DNA from: CAZHUM01 sp046484045
Lineage (GTDB): Archaea > Thermoplasmatota > Thermoplasmata > Halarchaeoplasmatales > Halarchaeoplasmataceae
Assembly (NCBI GenBank): GCA_046484045.1
Contig: JAWOBZ010000062.1
Span: forward strand, 1-41,117
Direction of reading: 5' to 3'
DNA length: 41,117 nucleotides
The notes beneath the pieces are model-generated. The model was not told the origin of the DNA and ran no database searches. It worked only from the letters and a program-made list of their open reading frames with translations. Position numbers and translations under genes: made by a program. Of the stretch, positions 25,301-33,629 are shown in pieces (the stretch's first letter is position 1; every line of letters starts with the position of its first letter).

Positions 25301-28300
25301 TTGAGATTTTCGATCTTCAAGTAACTGACGTTTCCCAGTATCACCTCGGAAGCATTCGACGGAACGGATGCATTTGCCATACTGCTGTCAACATAATAAT
25401 ACACCGGTCTTCCGTTGACGGTGTTATTGACCGATATTTCTTGTGTAGTAAAGGTTTTCTCATCTCCATCGAGGGCGATTCCACACATGGACATGTTATT
25501 GTTATACAGCACGTTGGAAGTGGAGTTGTCCAACATGATCCCCACTATATTATCCGATATCGTGTTGTTGAGCATCGTTACGTTGGTGGACCCGCTCACC
25601 ATGAGCCCCATCACCGTACTTTCCAGATAATTGTTTTTCACATCGATAATATCCGATCGATTGAAGATCATTATGCCTCCTCCGTACAAATTACGTAGAT
25701 CATTTTCCTCCATGGAGAACTTCGACACATTGTCCAAAGCGATACCCATCTCACAAAAGAATATCCTATTATCACGAATAGACATGTTCTGAGATTCCTG
25801 GGAATAGATACCGACCATGCTGCCACGCAGAGTGTTGTTTATCATCTGGTTTCTGTAAGAGCCGACAACGACTATACCTCCCCATTCACCCCTAGCCGTA
25901 TTGTTCGAGATAATACTGTCGTTTTGATATAATATCAATGCCCCGTGTTCTTTGTTGAACGAGATTATGTTAGAATCCAAGACTACATCGCTAGAAAACC
26001 CGGCTAGTATCCCATTACCGTTGTTGTTACAGGTGTTGTTAACTATAGTCGATCCTCCACAATCTAGTGAAAGGATACCGTAGGTTTCATTGGTCGTCGC
26101 ATTCTTATTGTCATTGAACGTGTTGTTGCGGATGGTAAGATAATGGGAATTATAAGAATAAAGACCGTTATTATTCCACGTAACGTCGTTCTTTTCAAAT
26201 GTATTGTTATTCGACATCTCGACGCGTATACCGTCTTCACCGTTGGTGTTGATATGGTTATCTATCAATGTATTATTCTCTGCGATCACTAGGTAGATAC
26301 CCCTGCTGTTGAATCTACATAGATTATCATGGATCAAAGAATTATCAGTATGAGCTAGTCGTATACCATTGATGTTTTGATTGCACGTGTTGTTGTATAT
26401 TATGATGTCATTACATCCGTCTAAGAAGATACCGTACCCTGCTCCCACCGTTCCCTTGTTGGAGATAAAACTTCCGTTGGTAACCGTGGATTCATTTGTT
26501 TTGATCATTCTAATACCTGTGTCCGTACTATCGCGCGAGGTGACGTTATCGATATCGACAAATTGGGAATGTTCGACCCAGATACCGTCGCTGCAGTTTC
26601 TAATCATTGAATCCTCGACTCCGATATCCCTTCCTTTAGCGATAACAACACCTTGATCACCTATATTGGTCACCTGCAAGCCCCGCATACTGACGTTGTT
26701 TGTTTTTTCAGCTAGATAAAAACCTAAAAGGTGTTTACCGATCCTTATCTTACTGAAATCCGTTTGCGAAGTTGCTCTTCTCAAACTTACGCCGCAGGAA
26801 AAACCTATAGTACCGTTCTTGATCTCAACTCTATCAAAACTTTGGTTGGTTGAGCGGTTCAAATTGATCCCGTAGAAGTTGTTTTCAAGACTCAGGTTGT
26901 TCACGCTGCCGTTTATAGCTTGATACAGGGACAATCCAGCACCCACGTGGTAAGGTTCCAGATCCCTGTAGGTGTTCTTTAGAATGCAGTTCCTCACTAT
27001 AAAGTGATCAGTAGTATTCCCGATGTAGATAGAATCATCACCATAGAATCCATCTATCTCCCAGCCCTCGATCAGATACGGGTCGGACACACTGCCGTCG
27101 CCGGCGATCACACCATTCTTGATATTGAAATCACTGTTGTTGTTTATACGGATCGGACCGCGGGTTGTTGTTACAGGATTAGTGAGTGGATGGTTGTCCA
27201 TGTCTCCCGCTGTATTGTTGATCACATACGGCCAGTCCACGATACCGTCTTGGTCGGCATCGTTGGTATTGTTGTTGTGTGCCCAGTCGAACCAGTAATT
27301 ACCTTCACCCTCTGTATTGTTCCATGAATTATTAGAACCCATGTCTCTTGCTTGTACGGTCATTGGATCATAGTAATCCAAAGAACCGTTATTATAATAG
27401 AAATTGTTATGGTATATCTCGTTGTAAACTGAGCCAGCACCCCATTTCTTCCTCAAATCTATGGCTTCACTGAGTGAATATGTAATTCTATTATTCCCGA
27501 TAATATTGTAACTTGAATCGAAAATATCCATTCCAACTCCATTAGTACCATTAATTTTGTTTCCACTGATTTCATTGTAGTCACAATTAAAAAAGTATAT
27601 ACCTCTGCCATTGGATTCCATGGTATTTTCATTAATTATGTTTCCATGGGAAGCTATATTGTGTATGCCGTCCATTGATGAACCGCTGAAATAATTACCC
27701 ATTATCTCATTATCATCCGAATAGGATAATCCGATGCCCATTGAATTGAGTAAAAATACATTTCCATAGATCTTATTTTGTACACAATATCTTAGACTAT
27801 CTGAGTCAAAAAAGACGCCGTGGCCGCAATCGCGGAAATAATTATCCATGATAGTTATATTATAAATTTCGATGCTATAGACCCCGTTCCCATTACTTAG
27901 TAAATGATTATTTAATATGGTACTATTTGAACAATTGAATAGTGCAACACCTCCTCCAGTGTTCCAATCCCCGCCCGCGGATGATGCATTAGAAATCTCT
28001 GTATCGTTGATGATGAAATTATAGGTCGTGTTGGCGATGAATATACCGTAGGTATAACCTGTAGCGTCGATTGTGTAGTTACTTATAATATACGGATTTG
28101 TCGGACTCCCATCACCGGGCCACGAGTTATTAGTGGCTTCATTTAGGAACTCAGCATCGTTGTTGATCTTTATAGGTGCGTGTGAAACTCTGGGCGAAGG
28201 GGTCTCTTTTTCTAAAACATCAATTTTCTCTCCCTCGAAAGCAACACTCGATGATATAGATATTAAATTCGTCACCAGTAAAACAATCAACAGCATTGAT

Positions 28301-28314
28301 ATTATCTTTCTCAT
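22396..28314 (-). CDS. Giant surface protein: NosD beta-helix, six FN3, Ca-binding repeats, anchor, cytoplasmic module
   Basis: 1972 residues. A signal peptide (MRKIISMLLIVLLVTNLISI) starts the protein. NosD/parallel beta-helix repeats fill ~65-1145, with many N-x-I-x-x-N rungs. Six fibronectin type III domains, each starting PP-E-N-L-like and ending Y-Y-Y-x-x-T-A-V-N, span ~1149-1721. Thrombospondin-type-3-like DxDxDGxxD calcium repeats follow at ~1725-1805, then one membrane span (LPAWVLVLIIAGAGVAVGIG) and a ~130-residue C-terminal module shared with the ATPase at 8434-11640. The arrangement predicts an outside sensor or adhesin with a cytoplasmic signalling tail. I chose the ATG at 28314 over a TTG at 28338. 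TTTATATAG at ~28363-28373 is the likely promoter. Ligand unknown. Confidence 0.88.
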   Translation of the reverse strand: MRKIISMLLIVLLVTNLISISSSVAFEGEKIDVLEKETPSPRVSHAPIKINNDAEFLNEATNNSWPGDGSPTNPYIISNYTIDATGYTYGIFIANTTYNFIINDTEISNASSAGGDWNTGGGVALFNCSNSTILNNHLLSNGNGVYSIEIYNITIMDNYFRDCGHGVFFDSDSLRYCVQNKIYGNVFLLNSMGIGLSYSDDNEIMGNYFSGSSMDGIHNIASHGNIINENTMESNGRGIYFFNCDYNEISGNKINGTNGVGMDIFDSSYNIIGNNRITYSLSEAIDLRKKWGAGSVYNEIYHNNFYYNNGSLDYYDPMTVQARDMGSNNSWNNTEGEGNYWFDWAHNNNTNDADQDGIVDWPYVINNTAGDMDNHPLTNPVTTTRGPIRINNNSDFNIKNGVIAGDGSVSDPYLIEGWEIDGFYGDDSIYIGNTTDHFIVRNCILKNTYRDLEPYHVGAGLSLYQAINGSVNNLSLENNFYGINLNRSTNQSFDRVEIKNGTIGFSCGVSLRRATSQTDFSKIRIGKHLLGFYLAEKTNNVSMRGLQVTNIGDQGVVIAKGRDIGVEDSMIRNCSDGIWVEHSQFVDIDNVTSRDSTDTGIRMIKTNESTVTNGSFISNKGTVGAGYGIFLDGCNDIIIYNNTCNQNINGIRLAHTDNSLIHDNLCRFNSRGIYLVIAENNTLIDNHINTNGEDGIRVEMSNNNTFEKNDVTWNNNGLYSYNSHYLTIRNNTFNDNKNATTNETYGILSLDCGGSTIVNNTCNNNGNGILAGFSSDVVLDSNIISFNKEHGALILYQNDSIISNNTARGEWGGIVVVGSYRNQMINNTLRGSMVGIYSQESQNMSIRDNRIFFCEMGIALDNVSKFSMEENDLRNLYGGGIMIFNRSDIIDVKNNYLESTVMGLMVSGSTNVTMLNNTISDNIVGIMLDNSTSNVLYNNNMSMCGIALDGDEKTFTTQEISVNNTVNGRPVYYYVDSSMANASVPSNASEVILGNVSYLKIENLNVSYGTVGVEAGYSDNIYIANNSCSYNWYGMYLKNSSSSVITNNTFTRNENYSLFLNNSYDNLIYHNLFVYNNGAGDTFNSSHVQASDNGNNSWNLSSPDEGNYWSDWTTPDDDNDGIVDFPYEIDDGDNRDHYPLVNPFTAIISTPPENLSADTGYGYVNLTWDEPVYNGSADIIEYRVYRGTNITNLSLITSVTSDITYYNDTSVDNGVLYYYNVTAVNSVGESNPSNISAAPGSVPLPPENIAATSGDGYVNLIGDPSPDDGGFSIVEYKVYRGTSSGGETYLDSFPPDQSYYNDTSVVNEQTYYYYLTAVNSRGESLPSEEVSATPLPTPTTPSPPRNLAFIEGDGHVNLSWDVPTDDGNRPIDEYVIYRGTSSGGESYYSTVPGTQLFYNDTSVTNGQTYYYFITAVNEAGLESGESNEISATPLSVPSPPLELEATDGDLYIDLYWDAPNDDGGSNIQEFLIYRGTEENGDKQQIDSVPGDTYNYRDEDVSYGITYYYNITALNGVGESEPSDDVSATPVTVPSAPENLDAQPGRGNVTLTWDEPSSDGGLSITEYRIYRGVNDQNLVYYDNVDGTTLTYIDKEVKPDNTYHYRVSAVNSEGEGPRSNEALETPQSPEVIPKPPSNVNTDAGDEYVLITWDKPVGPGSSTITRYNIYRGDSSGSETQYDSVDVGTLEFNDTNVDNGQEYFYYLTAVNPTGESQPSEEVSALPEAIVNDNDGDGDPDETDPDDDNDGMPDEWENEHGLDPKDPSDADADADGDGLTNLEEYNLGTDPQNEDTDGDGIVDGEDEDPLNAEDEGLPAWVLVLIIAGAGVAVGIGASYYYVTGGQKSKGAIIEDVFLISNDALLIAHNTRRLKPDMDDDILAGMLSAVQNFIKDSFKDEGEWALKKLEFADKTILVERGEYTYMAVIYEGELTEENIEKINNTIEKIETEYEDALKRWDGNMDRVRGVKDILRDIF
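22399..22791 (-). other. C-terminal roadblock/longin-like module of the surface protein
   Basis: The last 131 residues, directly after the membrane span. Motifs VFLISNDALLI, DILAGMLSAVQNFIKDSF, FADKTILVERGEYTYMA and VIYEGEL match, in order, the module embedded in the ATPase at 8752-9072. By topology it faces the cytoplasm. It extends ~25 residues further as a charged helix. Confidence 0.7.
23150..24870 (-). repeat. Six tandem FN3-encoding repeats
   Basis: Six repeats of about 280 bases encode fibronectin type III domains. Each has VNLxWDxP near its start and ITEYRIYRG- or EYKVYRG-like strands in the middle. They are diverged at the base level, so they are old duplications rather than a recent expansion. 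Confidence 0.85.
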
Positions 28315-28362
28315 AATTTCAACATCCTGATAGTCCAATATCTATTTTAAAGTGAAACATCA

Positions 28363-28373
28363 CTATATAAAGT
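28363..28373 (-). promoter_or_regulatory. TATA box of the giant surface protein gene
   Basis: CTTTATATAGT on the minus strand, about 50-55 bases before the ATG at 28314; a leader of ~25-30 bases is expected. Confidence 0.5.
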
Positions 28374-28400
28374 TATACACGGAAAGTGCGAGGGCTGATT

Positions 28401-29207
28401 CTACTCTTCGTCTTCTGATTCCTCTTCTTCAGATCCCTCGGGTTCTTCCTCTATTTCCTCTTCCTTCTCTTCATCAGAACCTTCTTCCGCTGTTTCCTCA
28501 CCCAGCTCATCGAATTCTTCCTCTTCCTTCTCTTCGTACTCTTCGATGAATCTGATGACCTTGGCTTCTAGATGTTTCCTTAGATCGCCTACGACCCTGT
28601 ATTTAGCTATGAACCATCCCTGGTCGTACTTGCACTCGTCCGGTAGCTTGACTTCGATATTCTCACCGTCTACATTCACTTCGAAATCTGCGTCTCTGTA
28701 ATCCTTGAGTAATATGAATTCGACTTTGTCTTCCATTTCCTCCGGCTTCTCCGTTATCTTGTAATCGTATCTCAGCGTTTTACCCGCTAGAGGGTGATTG
28801 AAATCCACCCTGACTCTTCCGGAAGTGACCCTTATTATCGTTCCCCTCCTGTTGTCTATCTGGACTTCGTTACCCACCACGGGGTCGATGTCTTTCCTCT
28901 GAAGCTCTCTCATACTGTAGAGTTCCATCTTCTCCATGTCTCTCTGACCAACGCCCTCATCAGGAGGTACTTCAACGGTATTTTCTTCACCGATCTCGGC
29001 CTCTTTCAAAGAGTTCTCGAAACCCTCCATGAGCTCTCCACTGCCGATTATCACGGGTCTTGGACCGTAAAAACCATCTTCGTCATAGATTTCGTGTTCT
29101 TTTGCTTTCTCTTCATCCGTTGTATTGAATATTATCTCCTCTCCATCTTCTTCGTCGGGCAATATCCATACATCGTATTCTACGTACACAAGGTCTCCTT
29201 CTTCCAT
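28401..29207 (-). CDS. FKBP-type peptidyl-prolyl isomerase, long archaeal form
   Basis: 268 residues from the ATG at 29207. It begins EEGDLVYVEYDVW, then an FKBP core with RPVIIGSGELMEGFENSL (~50-67) split by an insert-in-flap domain (VVGNEVQIDNRRGTIIRV), and VDFNHPLAGKTLRYDYKI closing it near 150. A separate ~70-residue C-terminal domain follows, then about 45 residues that are nearly all Glu, Asp, Ser and Gly. This matches the long archaeal FKBPs that isomerise proline bonds and act as folding chaperones. Transcription is probably leaderless: a TATA-like ACCTATATTTTT at 29228-29236 is ~25 bases before the ATG. The acidic tail is longer than I would expect for the family. Confidence 0.88.
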   Translation of the reverse strand: MEEGDLVYVEYDVWILPDEEDGEEIIFNTTDEEKAKEHEIYDEDGFYGPRPVIIGSGELMEGFENSLKEAEIGEENTVEVPPDEGVGQRDMEKMELYSMRELQRKDIDPVVGNEVQIDNRRGTIIRVTSGRVRVDFNHPLAGKTLRYDYKITEKPEEMEDKVEFILLKDYRDADFEVNVDGENIEVKLPDECKYDQGWFIAKYRVVGDLRKHLEAKVIRFIEEYEEKEEEEFDELGEETAEEGSDEEKEEEIEEEPEGSEEEESEDEE

Positions 29208-29227
29208 ATCGGGCACCAATGCTCGAA

Positions 29228-29236
29228 AAATATAGG
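29228..29236 (-). promoter_or_regulatory. TATA box of the FKBP gene
   Basis: CTATATTTT on the minus strand, 21-29 bases before the ATG at 29207, indicating a leaderless message. Confidence 0.5.
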
Positions 29237-29304
29237 TCCTTATTAAGCGTTTTGTATGGTTCCATCCGTTAAACTTATCCGTGAGTACATTCTAGCAGGA
29301 AAGG

Positions 29305-30294
29305 ATGGATTTCAAGATCACACCCATACTGGACTCCGATAAGATAATCGACAAAGCGTTCAGAAGAGCGGCTAAGAAAGAGAAAACGGGTATAAACAGG
29401 ATGGAGACCGTTAAGAAAACCGCTATGATCAAGTTGAAAACCTGCTCTAAGGTGATCGAATCCAAGCTTAAGAGATACGAAAAAGAATTTCCCTCGTTCG
29501 AGAATCTGCCCACATTCTACCGAGAGATAATAGATATCACTCTGGATGTCGACAGGTTGAAACACAGTCTGGGTGCACTCAATTGGGCTAGGAGGAACGT
29601 CAAGAGGAACTTCATGGAGTCCGTCAGAAAGATCGCAAAGATGAGCGACCCACAGGATATAACAAAAGAACGAAAACACGCCTACGGCCGTGCTTCGTCT
29701 TTCATCAAACAGATATCCGAGGAGCTGGAATTCCTTGAAACCGCTAGGAAAAAACTGAACTCCCTGCCGGATATCAAAACGGATATCCCCACCGCCGTCG
29801 TAGCAGGTTATCCGAACGTGGGTAAGTCACTGCTGGTTTCCAAGATATCCAGCGGAAAGCCCAAGATAGCTAGGTATCCATTCACCACCCAGGAAGTCGG
29901 TATAGGTCACTTCTTCGTGGACGGTATCAAATGCCAGCTCATCGACACCCCGGGATTACTGGACAGACCTAACGAGGAGAGGAACGAGATCGAAATGCAG
30001 GCGGTGAAAGCACTGGAGAGCCTGGCCGACTTGATAATCTTCCTATATGACCCCACGGGAACGTGCGGATATCCCATGGAAAAACAGGTGAATTTACACG
30101 AGGAGATCGAAGAAACCTTCACAGAAGTCCAGATCATCGTTGTTTACAATAAGTTAGACTTGATCGAAGAAGAAAGGGAGGGTTTATATATCTCAGCACT
30201 CGAAGAAAACAACCTGGATGCCCTCATAGACATATTGGGAAAAGAAATAAAACTTATATACGAGTCAAAGAATTCTATACTTGATGTTCGTTAA
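29305..30294 (+). CDS. NOG1-like GTP-binding protein
   Basis: A 329-residue protein with a helical NOG1 N-terminal domain (~1-160) and a GTPase domain. G1 is GYPNVGKS, the switch region is RYPFTTQEVGIGH, G3 is DTPGLLDR, and G4 is YNKLDL. The N-terminal YREIIDITLDVDRLKHSLG and ARRNVKRNF match eukaryotic Nog1, which works in 60S ribosome assembly; archaeal relatives are thought to act in large-subunit maturation. The eukaryotic C-terminal extension is absent, as usual in archaea. AGCAGGAAAGG lies directly before the ATG. It is divergent from the FKBP gene, and the next small gene overlaps its stop. Confidence 0.9.
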   Translation: MDFKITPILDSDKIIDKAFRRAAKKEKTGINRMETVKKTAMIKLKTCSKVIESKLKRYEKEFPSFENLPTFYREIIDITLDVDRLKHSLGALNWARRNVKRNFMESVRKIAKMSDPQDITKERKHAYGRASSFIKQISEELEFLETARKKLNSLPDIKTDIPTAVVAGYPNVGKSLLVSKISSGKPKIARYPFTTQEVGIGHFFVDGIKCQLIDTPGLLDRPNEERNEIEMQAVKALESLADLIIFLYDPTGTCGYPMEKQVNLHEEIEETFTEVQIIVVYNKLDLIEEEREGLYISALEENNLDALIDILGKEIKLIYESKNSILDVR

Positions 30295-30580
30295 ATTGGT
30301 GGACTACATATCGTTCACATTCAACCTTTCTAACAATAATTCTGATTTTATTGTAGGGTCTGGCAAGGGTAAATTATACCTTGCAGACGACAGTGTTTTG
30401 GTGTCCGACGGTTCCAAATGGTACTGTCTGCCCATCGATAAGATCAACGACATCCAGAGGTTCGACGGGGAGAATTCCGGCATAGAATTTAAGATACCGG
30501 GCATGAAAGTCAGAGTCAACGGACAGAACACGGGACCACTCTGGGCACTCAGACATTTTTTACTACCGTCTATAAGGTAA
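30284..30580 (+). CDS. Small PH-like protein of unknown function
   Basis: 98 residues from ATG at 30284, overlapping the NOG1-like stop by 11 bases; a TTG one codon earlier and a GTG at 30299 are alternatives. The pattern is beta-rich: GKGKLYLADDSVLVSDGSKW, then CLPIDKINDIQRF, then GIEFKIPGMKVRVNG, ending with a helix (GPLWALRHFLLP). That resembles PH-like domains, such as the one in the archaeal chemotaxis adaptor CheF, but it is too short and I see no chemotaxis genes nearby. Its 3' end overlaps the convergent membrane protein gene by 11 bases. Confidence 0.6.
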   Translation: MFVKLVDYISFTFNLSNNNSDFIVGSGKGKLYLADDSVLVSDGSKWYCLPIDKINDIQRFDGENSGIEFKIPGMKVRVNGQNTGPLWALRHFLLPSIR

Positions 30581-31052
30581 AGTAGATCAGTACGTAGAGC
30601 ATCACGGATATTATCAAACTAGATGTTATTATAGGCATGGCCGGTATCTTCTCGGAGCCAGCCTGCTGGTAAAGGTACTCCAATTTCTTTCTAAAGAACA
30701 GTACCATAGCCAGGAAAAGCAGCATGACTAGGACCACTAACAGAAAATTCAAAATAGATATAGCCACCAATAAAGCGAGCTTGTCATCTTTTACCATGAA
30801 ATCAAAATAGGACATGTAACAGCAGGATGCTGCGACACCTACCAGCCCCCATTTGAGAACCAGTTCCATGATACCGTAGGGCTGGAAAGCAGCGTCGTGT
30901 ACTACAAGAACAACTATGAACAGTATCCACAGCAGCGACATATCGCCCCTGCTGGACCAGTTCATCATCTCCGACAGTGTTTTTACCGTAAACGCCCCGA
31001 TAAGGAACAGGAGGATATAGATCTGGGTGTCCAAAAACAGGACGTCGGTCAT
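30570..31052 (-). CDS. Five-span membrane protein of unknown function
   Basis: 160 residues, mostly hydrophobic, with spans at about 8-24, 38-56, 66-84, 91-120 (possibly longer than one span) and 138-158. Two adjacent cysteines sit in ASCCYMSYFDF. The tail before the last span is charged (RKKLEYLYQQAGSEK). I recognise no family. It begins 12 bases after the ribosomal protein L15e gene, with AGAGGTCGG just upstream of the ATG, so it is probably co-transcribed with L15e. Its stop overlaps the end of the convergent PH-like gene. Confidence 0.65.
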   Translation of the reverse strand: MTDVLFLDTQIYILLFLIGAFTVKTLSEMMNWSSRGDMSLLWILFIVVLVVHDAAFQPYGIMELVLKWGLVGVAASCCYMSYFDFMVKDDKLALLVAISILNFLLVVLVMLLFLAMVLFFRKKLEYLYQQAGSEKIPAMPIITSSLIISVMLYVLIYFTL

Positions 31053-31064
31053 TAAACCGACCTC

Positions 31065-31778
31065 TTATCTCTCTGTCTTCCTTTTAGATGGTCTTGATCG
31101 TTCCGCTCCCTTACCCTTCTTTCTCAGTCCTCTTGATTTTTTACCAGATGATGTAAGACCTCTGAAAGCCCTTCCTTTGTGCCTCGATTCGCATATCCAG
31201 TTTATCTGATCGTCGCTCTTGATCACTGGATGATGTGGATCCACCATTATTATCTCGAAGTACTTGTGTCGACCGTCGTCTGCCACCCAGTACGAGTTCA
31301 ACACCCTTAGGTTGGGGTATTTCTTGGACGACCTCTCCTCTGCTATCCTCTGAAGGTTCTTCCTGGGAGTGAGTTTTTTGAAACCCATCCTTGTGGGCCC
31401 ACGTCCTTTTTTGGGTCTAGAGCGCCGTCTTCCACCCCTCCTCACCTTGGTTCGAACCATGACGTAGCCCTGTTTGGCCTTGTAACCCAGTTTTCGAGCC
31501 TTGTCCAGTCTGGTGGGTCTTTCGATCCTCTTGAAATTATCGTCCCTTCTCCACTCTTTGAGCCTTTCCTGTCTGAGTTCCCTTACATAGCCTTCATCTG
31601 GGTTCTTCCAAGCGTCCTCTATGTACTTGTACATACTGTGCTTTTCCTTGAACCCTTCTTCAGAACCTTCTTCATCGAACTCAAGATCAGATTCTTCTAC
31701 TTCTTCCTCAAGTTCTTCTTCAACCTTCTCCTCGACTTCTTCTACTTCTTCCTTTTCTTCCGTTTCTTCGTCTGCCAT
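31065..31778 (-). CDS. rpl15e: Ribosomal protein L15e with acidic N-terminal extension
   Basis: The C-terminal ~190 residues are a normal archaeal L15e: MYKYIEDAWKNPDEGYVREL, a basic core (TKVRRGGRRRSRPKKGRGPT), RVLNSYWVADDGRHKYFEI and DPHHPVIKSDDQINWI. Archaeal L15e usually begins at the MYKYI methionine. Here ~47 residues of nearly pure Glu/Asp/Val/Lys (MADEETEEKEEVEEVEEKVE and more) precede it in frame. ATG at 31778 is preferred; GTG at 31820 is an alternative with CAGGAT before it and would add 14 residues. There is no good ribosome site at the MYKYI methionine that I can see. Component of the large subunit. Confidence 0.9.
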   Translation of the reverse strand: MADEETEEKEEVEEVEEKVEEELEEEVEESDLEFDEEGSEEGFKEKHSMYKYIEDAWKNPDEGYVRELRQERLKEWRRDDNFKRIERPTRLDKARKLGYKAKQGYVMVRTKVRRGGRRRSRPKKGRGPTRMGFKKLTPRKNLQRIAEERSSKKYPNLRVLNSYWVADDGRHKYFEIIMVDPHHPVIKSDDQINWICESRHKGRAFRGLTSSGKKSRGLRKKGKGAERSRPSKRKTER

Positions 31779-31924
31779 CGTAACACTTCCATCTGCTTTT
31801 GGATTCACCCAACTGGGCACATATCCTGCGGGTACTATCTCCCGCCGCTTGAGTTCTGTTTAAAACCGAGGTGTATTTATTTGTTTTGGACTTATGAAGC
31901 CATACATCAACGATCCGTAAAGGG

Positions 31925-31936
31925 TTAATTTTTAAT
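31925..31936 (+). promoter_or_regulatory. TATA box of the LX-pfdA-ftsY operon
   Basis: TTAATTTTTAAT, about 55 bases before the LX start; transcription is expected near 31955. GAAGGTG at 31975-31981 serves as ribosome site. Confidence 0.45.
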
Positions 31937-31986
31937 ACCCCCCTCATCATGAACACACAACATAATCACATTAGAAGGTGTAAATA

Positions 31987-32217
31987 ATGAAAGTATTCAG
32001 AGCGACTGGCACATTTAAGATGGGTAGGAGATGGCAGAGCTTTTCCAAAGAAGTGACCGGAGAGGATGAAGACGCGGTCAAAGAAAAGGTGCTCTCCATA
32101 TTCGGAAGCAAGCATAGAGTGAAAAGGACAAATATCAAGATCAAGAACGTCGAAGAGATACCGGAAGAGGACGTGGAAGACATGGTCTTACAAGGTGTCT
32201 TGGAAGAGGAGGAATAA
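31987..32217 (+). CDS. rplX: Ribosomal protein LX (L18Ae/L20A)
   Basis: A 76-residue archaeal large-subunit protein. MKVFRATGTFKMGRRWQSFS and the K-E-V-x-x-E-D-x-x-A-V-K-E-K-V-L-S-I-F-G-S-K-H-R-V-K-R region are strongly conserved, as is the NIKIKNVEEI strand. It corresponds to one half of eukaryotic L18a. AGAAGGTGTAAATAATG shows a clear ribosome site. It heads the order LX-pfdA-ftsY, which is common in archaea; the pfdA start follows 3 bases after the stop. Confidence 0.93.
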   Translation: MKVFRATGTFKMGRRWQSFSKEVTGEDEDAVKEKVLSIFGSKHRVKRTNIKIKNVEEIPEEDVEDMVLQGVLEEEE

Positions 32218-32220
32218 AGC

Positions 32221-32655
32221 ATGACCAGTGAACAAGAATTGAGAGAGAAAGTAGGACGACTAGAAGTGATAAATTCACAGCTCGATGTACTCGAAGAGCA
32301 GATCGGATACATCAACCAGTTGATAAACGATCATAATGAAGCAATAAAGACCTTCGAGAAATACTCCCAGGAGGAAGAGGGGTCAGAGATGATGGTTCCA
32401 GTCGGAGCTAATTCCCGGGTCTACTGTAAAGTCGGTAACACCGATAAAGTATTGATCGGGCTGGGAGCAGATATATCCGCTGAAACGAACGTCGAAAAAG
32501 CCACCGAGATATTGGAAAAACGGAAGAAGGAACTGACCTCAAACAGGTCCGAGATGGAGAACAACCTCAACAAGCTGAACACGGAATATCAAAAACTCGA
32601 GAGTGAGGTAAGGGAGGAGTATCAGGAATTACAAAGCCAATCTATGAAAGGTTGA
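32221..32655 (+). CDS. pfdA: Prefoldin alpha subunit
   Basis: A 144-residue protein with two long coiled-coil helices (~1-55 and ~95-140) joined by a beta hairpin segment: EMMVPVGANSRVYCKVGNTD and KVLIGLGADISAETNVEKA, the conserved prefoldin alpha core. With prefoldin beta it forms a hexameric jellyfish-like holdase that hands unfolded proteins to the thermosome. The gap to LX is 3 bases, and ftsY follows after 28 bases. The beta subunit gene is not in the window. Confidence 0.93.
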   Translation: MTSEQELREKVGRLEVINSQLDVLEEQIGYINQLINDHNEAIKTFEKYSQEEEGSEMMVPVGANSRVYCKVGNTDKVLIGLGADISAETNVEKATEILEKRKKELTSNRSEMENNLNKLNTEYQKLESEVREEYQELQSQSMKG

Positions 32656-32683
32656 TGCTTTTTAGGGTGGATGTGAAAGGACT

Positions 32684-33625
32684 ATGTTCGAGCAATTAAA
32701 AGAGAAGATTGCAAATATTGCAAAATCTAGAAAAAAGGAGATCGAAGGGTCACCGGAGGAGGTCTTCACCGAGGGGTGGGGGTCGAAGATAAAAGACAGT
32801 AAACTAGACGATATACTCTGGGACCTTAAAGTAGCTCTTCTAGAGGGCGACGTTGCCTTACCCATAGCTGAAGAGATAGTCGAGAACGTGAGAAGTAATC
32901 TAGTCGGTAAAAAGATCGAGAGGGGTTACGACATCGAGGACGTGATCGAATCCAGCTTGAGAGAGGCGGTCAAATCGGCACTAGAAGTGGACGGAGTGGA
33001 TTTCGACGAATTCGTAGAAAAAGCGGAAAAACCGGTCAAGATCATGTTCGTAGGGGTGAACGGCACTGGTAAAACAACCACCATAGCGAAGATCGCACAC
33101 AGGTTACAGAAAAAAGGATATAAGTGTGTACTGGCCGCTGCTGATACATTTAGAGCGGGAGCACTTGAGCAGCTGCAAAAGCACGGCGACAGGTTGGGCG
33201 TTAAAGTCATCAAGCACTCCAAAGGCAGCGATCCAGCTGCGGTTGGATACGATGCCGTAGAGCATGCCAGGGCCAGACACAAGGATGTCGTCTTGATCGA
33301 TACCGCAGGTAGGATGCAGACCAACAAGAATCTCATGGATGAGATGGAAAAGATCAAGAGGGTCGTGGAACCCGACATGATAGTCTTCGTGGGAGATGCC
33401 TTGGCCGGTAACGACGCGGTGGACCAAGCGGAGAAATTCGACGAAAGTGTAGGTATCGACGTGGCCGTTCTGACTAAAATAGATGCCGATGCAAAGGGGG
33501 GAAGCGCCCTGTCAATAGGACACGCGGTCGGGAAACCGATCATATTCGTTGGAACCGGTGAGAGTTACGAAAAATTAGAAGAATTCGATCCAAGATGGAT
33601 GACGGAAAGATTATTTGGAGAGTGA
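32684..33625 (+). CDS. ftsY: Signal recognition particle receptor FtsY
   Basis: 313 residues with a short N-terminal helix, an NG domain and no long acidic A domain, which is typical in archaea. Motifs are FVGVNGTGKTTTIAKIAHRL (G1), AADTFRAGALEQL (G2 region), LIDTAGRMQTN (G3), TKIDADAKGGSAL (G4) and IIFVGTGESYEKLEEFDPRW (closing loop). It binds SRP54 at the membrane during co-translational protein targeting; both GTPases stimulate each other. The ATG at 32684 has GTGAAAGGACT before it. Its stop is 4 bases ahead of the next gene's likely start. Confidence 0.95.
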   Translation: MFEQLKEKIANIAKSRKKEIEGSPEEVFTEGWGSKIKDSKLDDILWDLKVALLEGDVALPIAEEIVENVRSNLVGKKIERGYDIEDVIESSLREAVKSALEVDGVDFDEFVEKAEKPVKIMFVGVNGTGKTTTIAKIAHRLQKKGYKCVLAAADTFRAGALEQLQKHGDRLGVKVIKHSKGSDPAAVGYDAVEHARARHKDVVLIDTAGRMQTNKNLMDEMEKIKRVVEPDMIVFVGDALAGNDAVDQAEKFDESVGIDVAVLTKIDADAKGGSALSIGHAVGKPIIFVGTGESYEKLEEFDPRWMTERLFGE

Positions 33626-33629
33626 AAAA

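Noticed and set aside
30284..30580. CheF chemotaxis protein
   Set aside because: Only a weak PH-like strand pattern; too short for CheF and no chemotaxis or archaellum genes nearby, so left as unknown.
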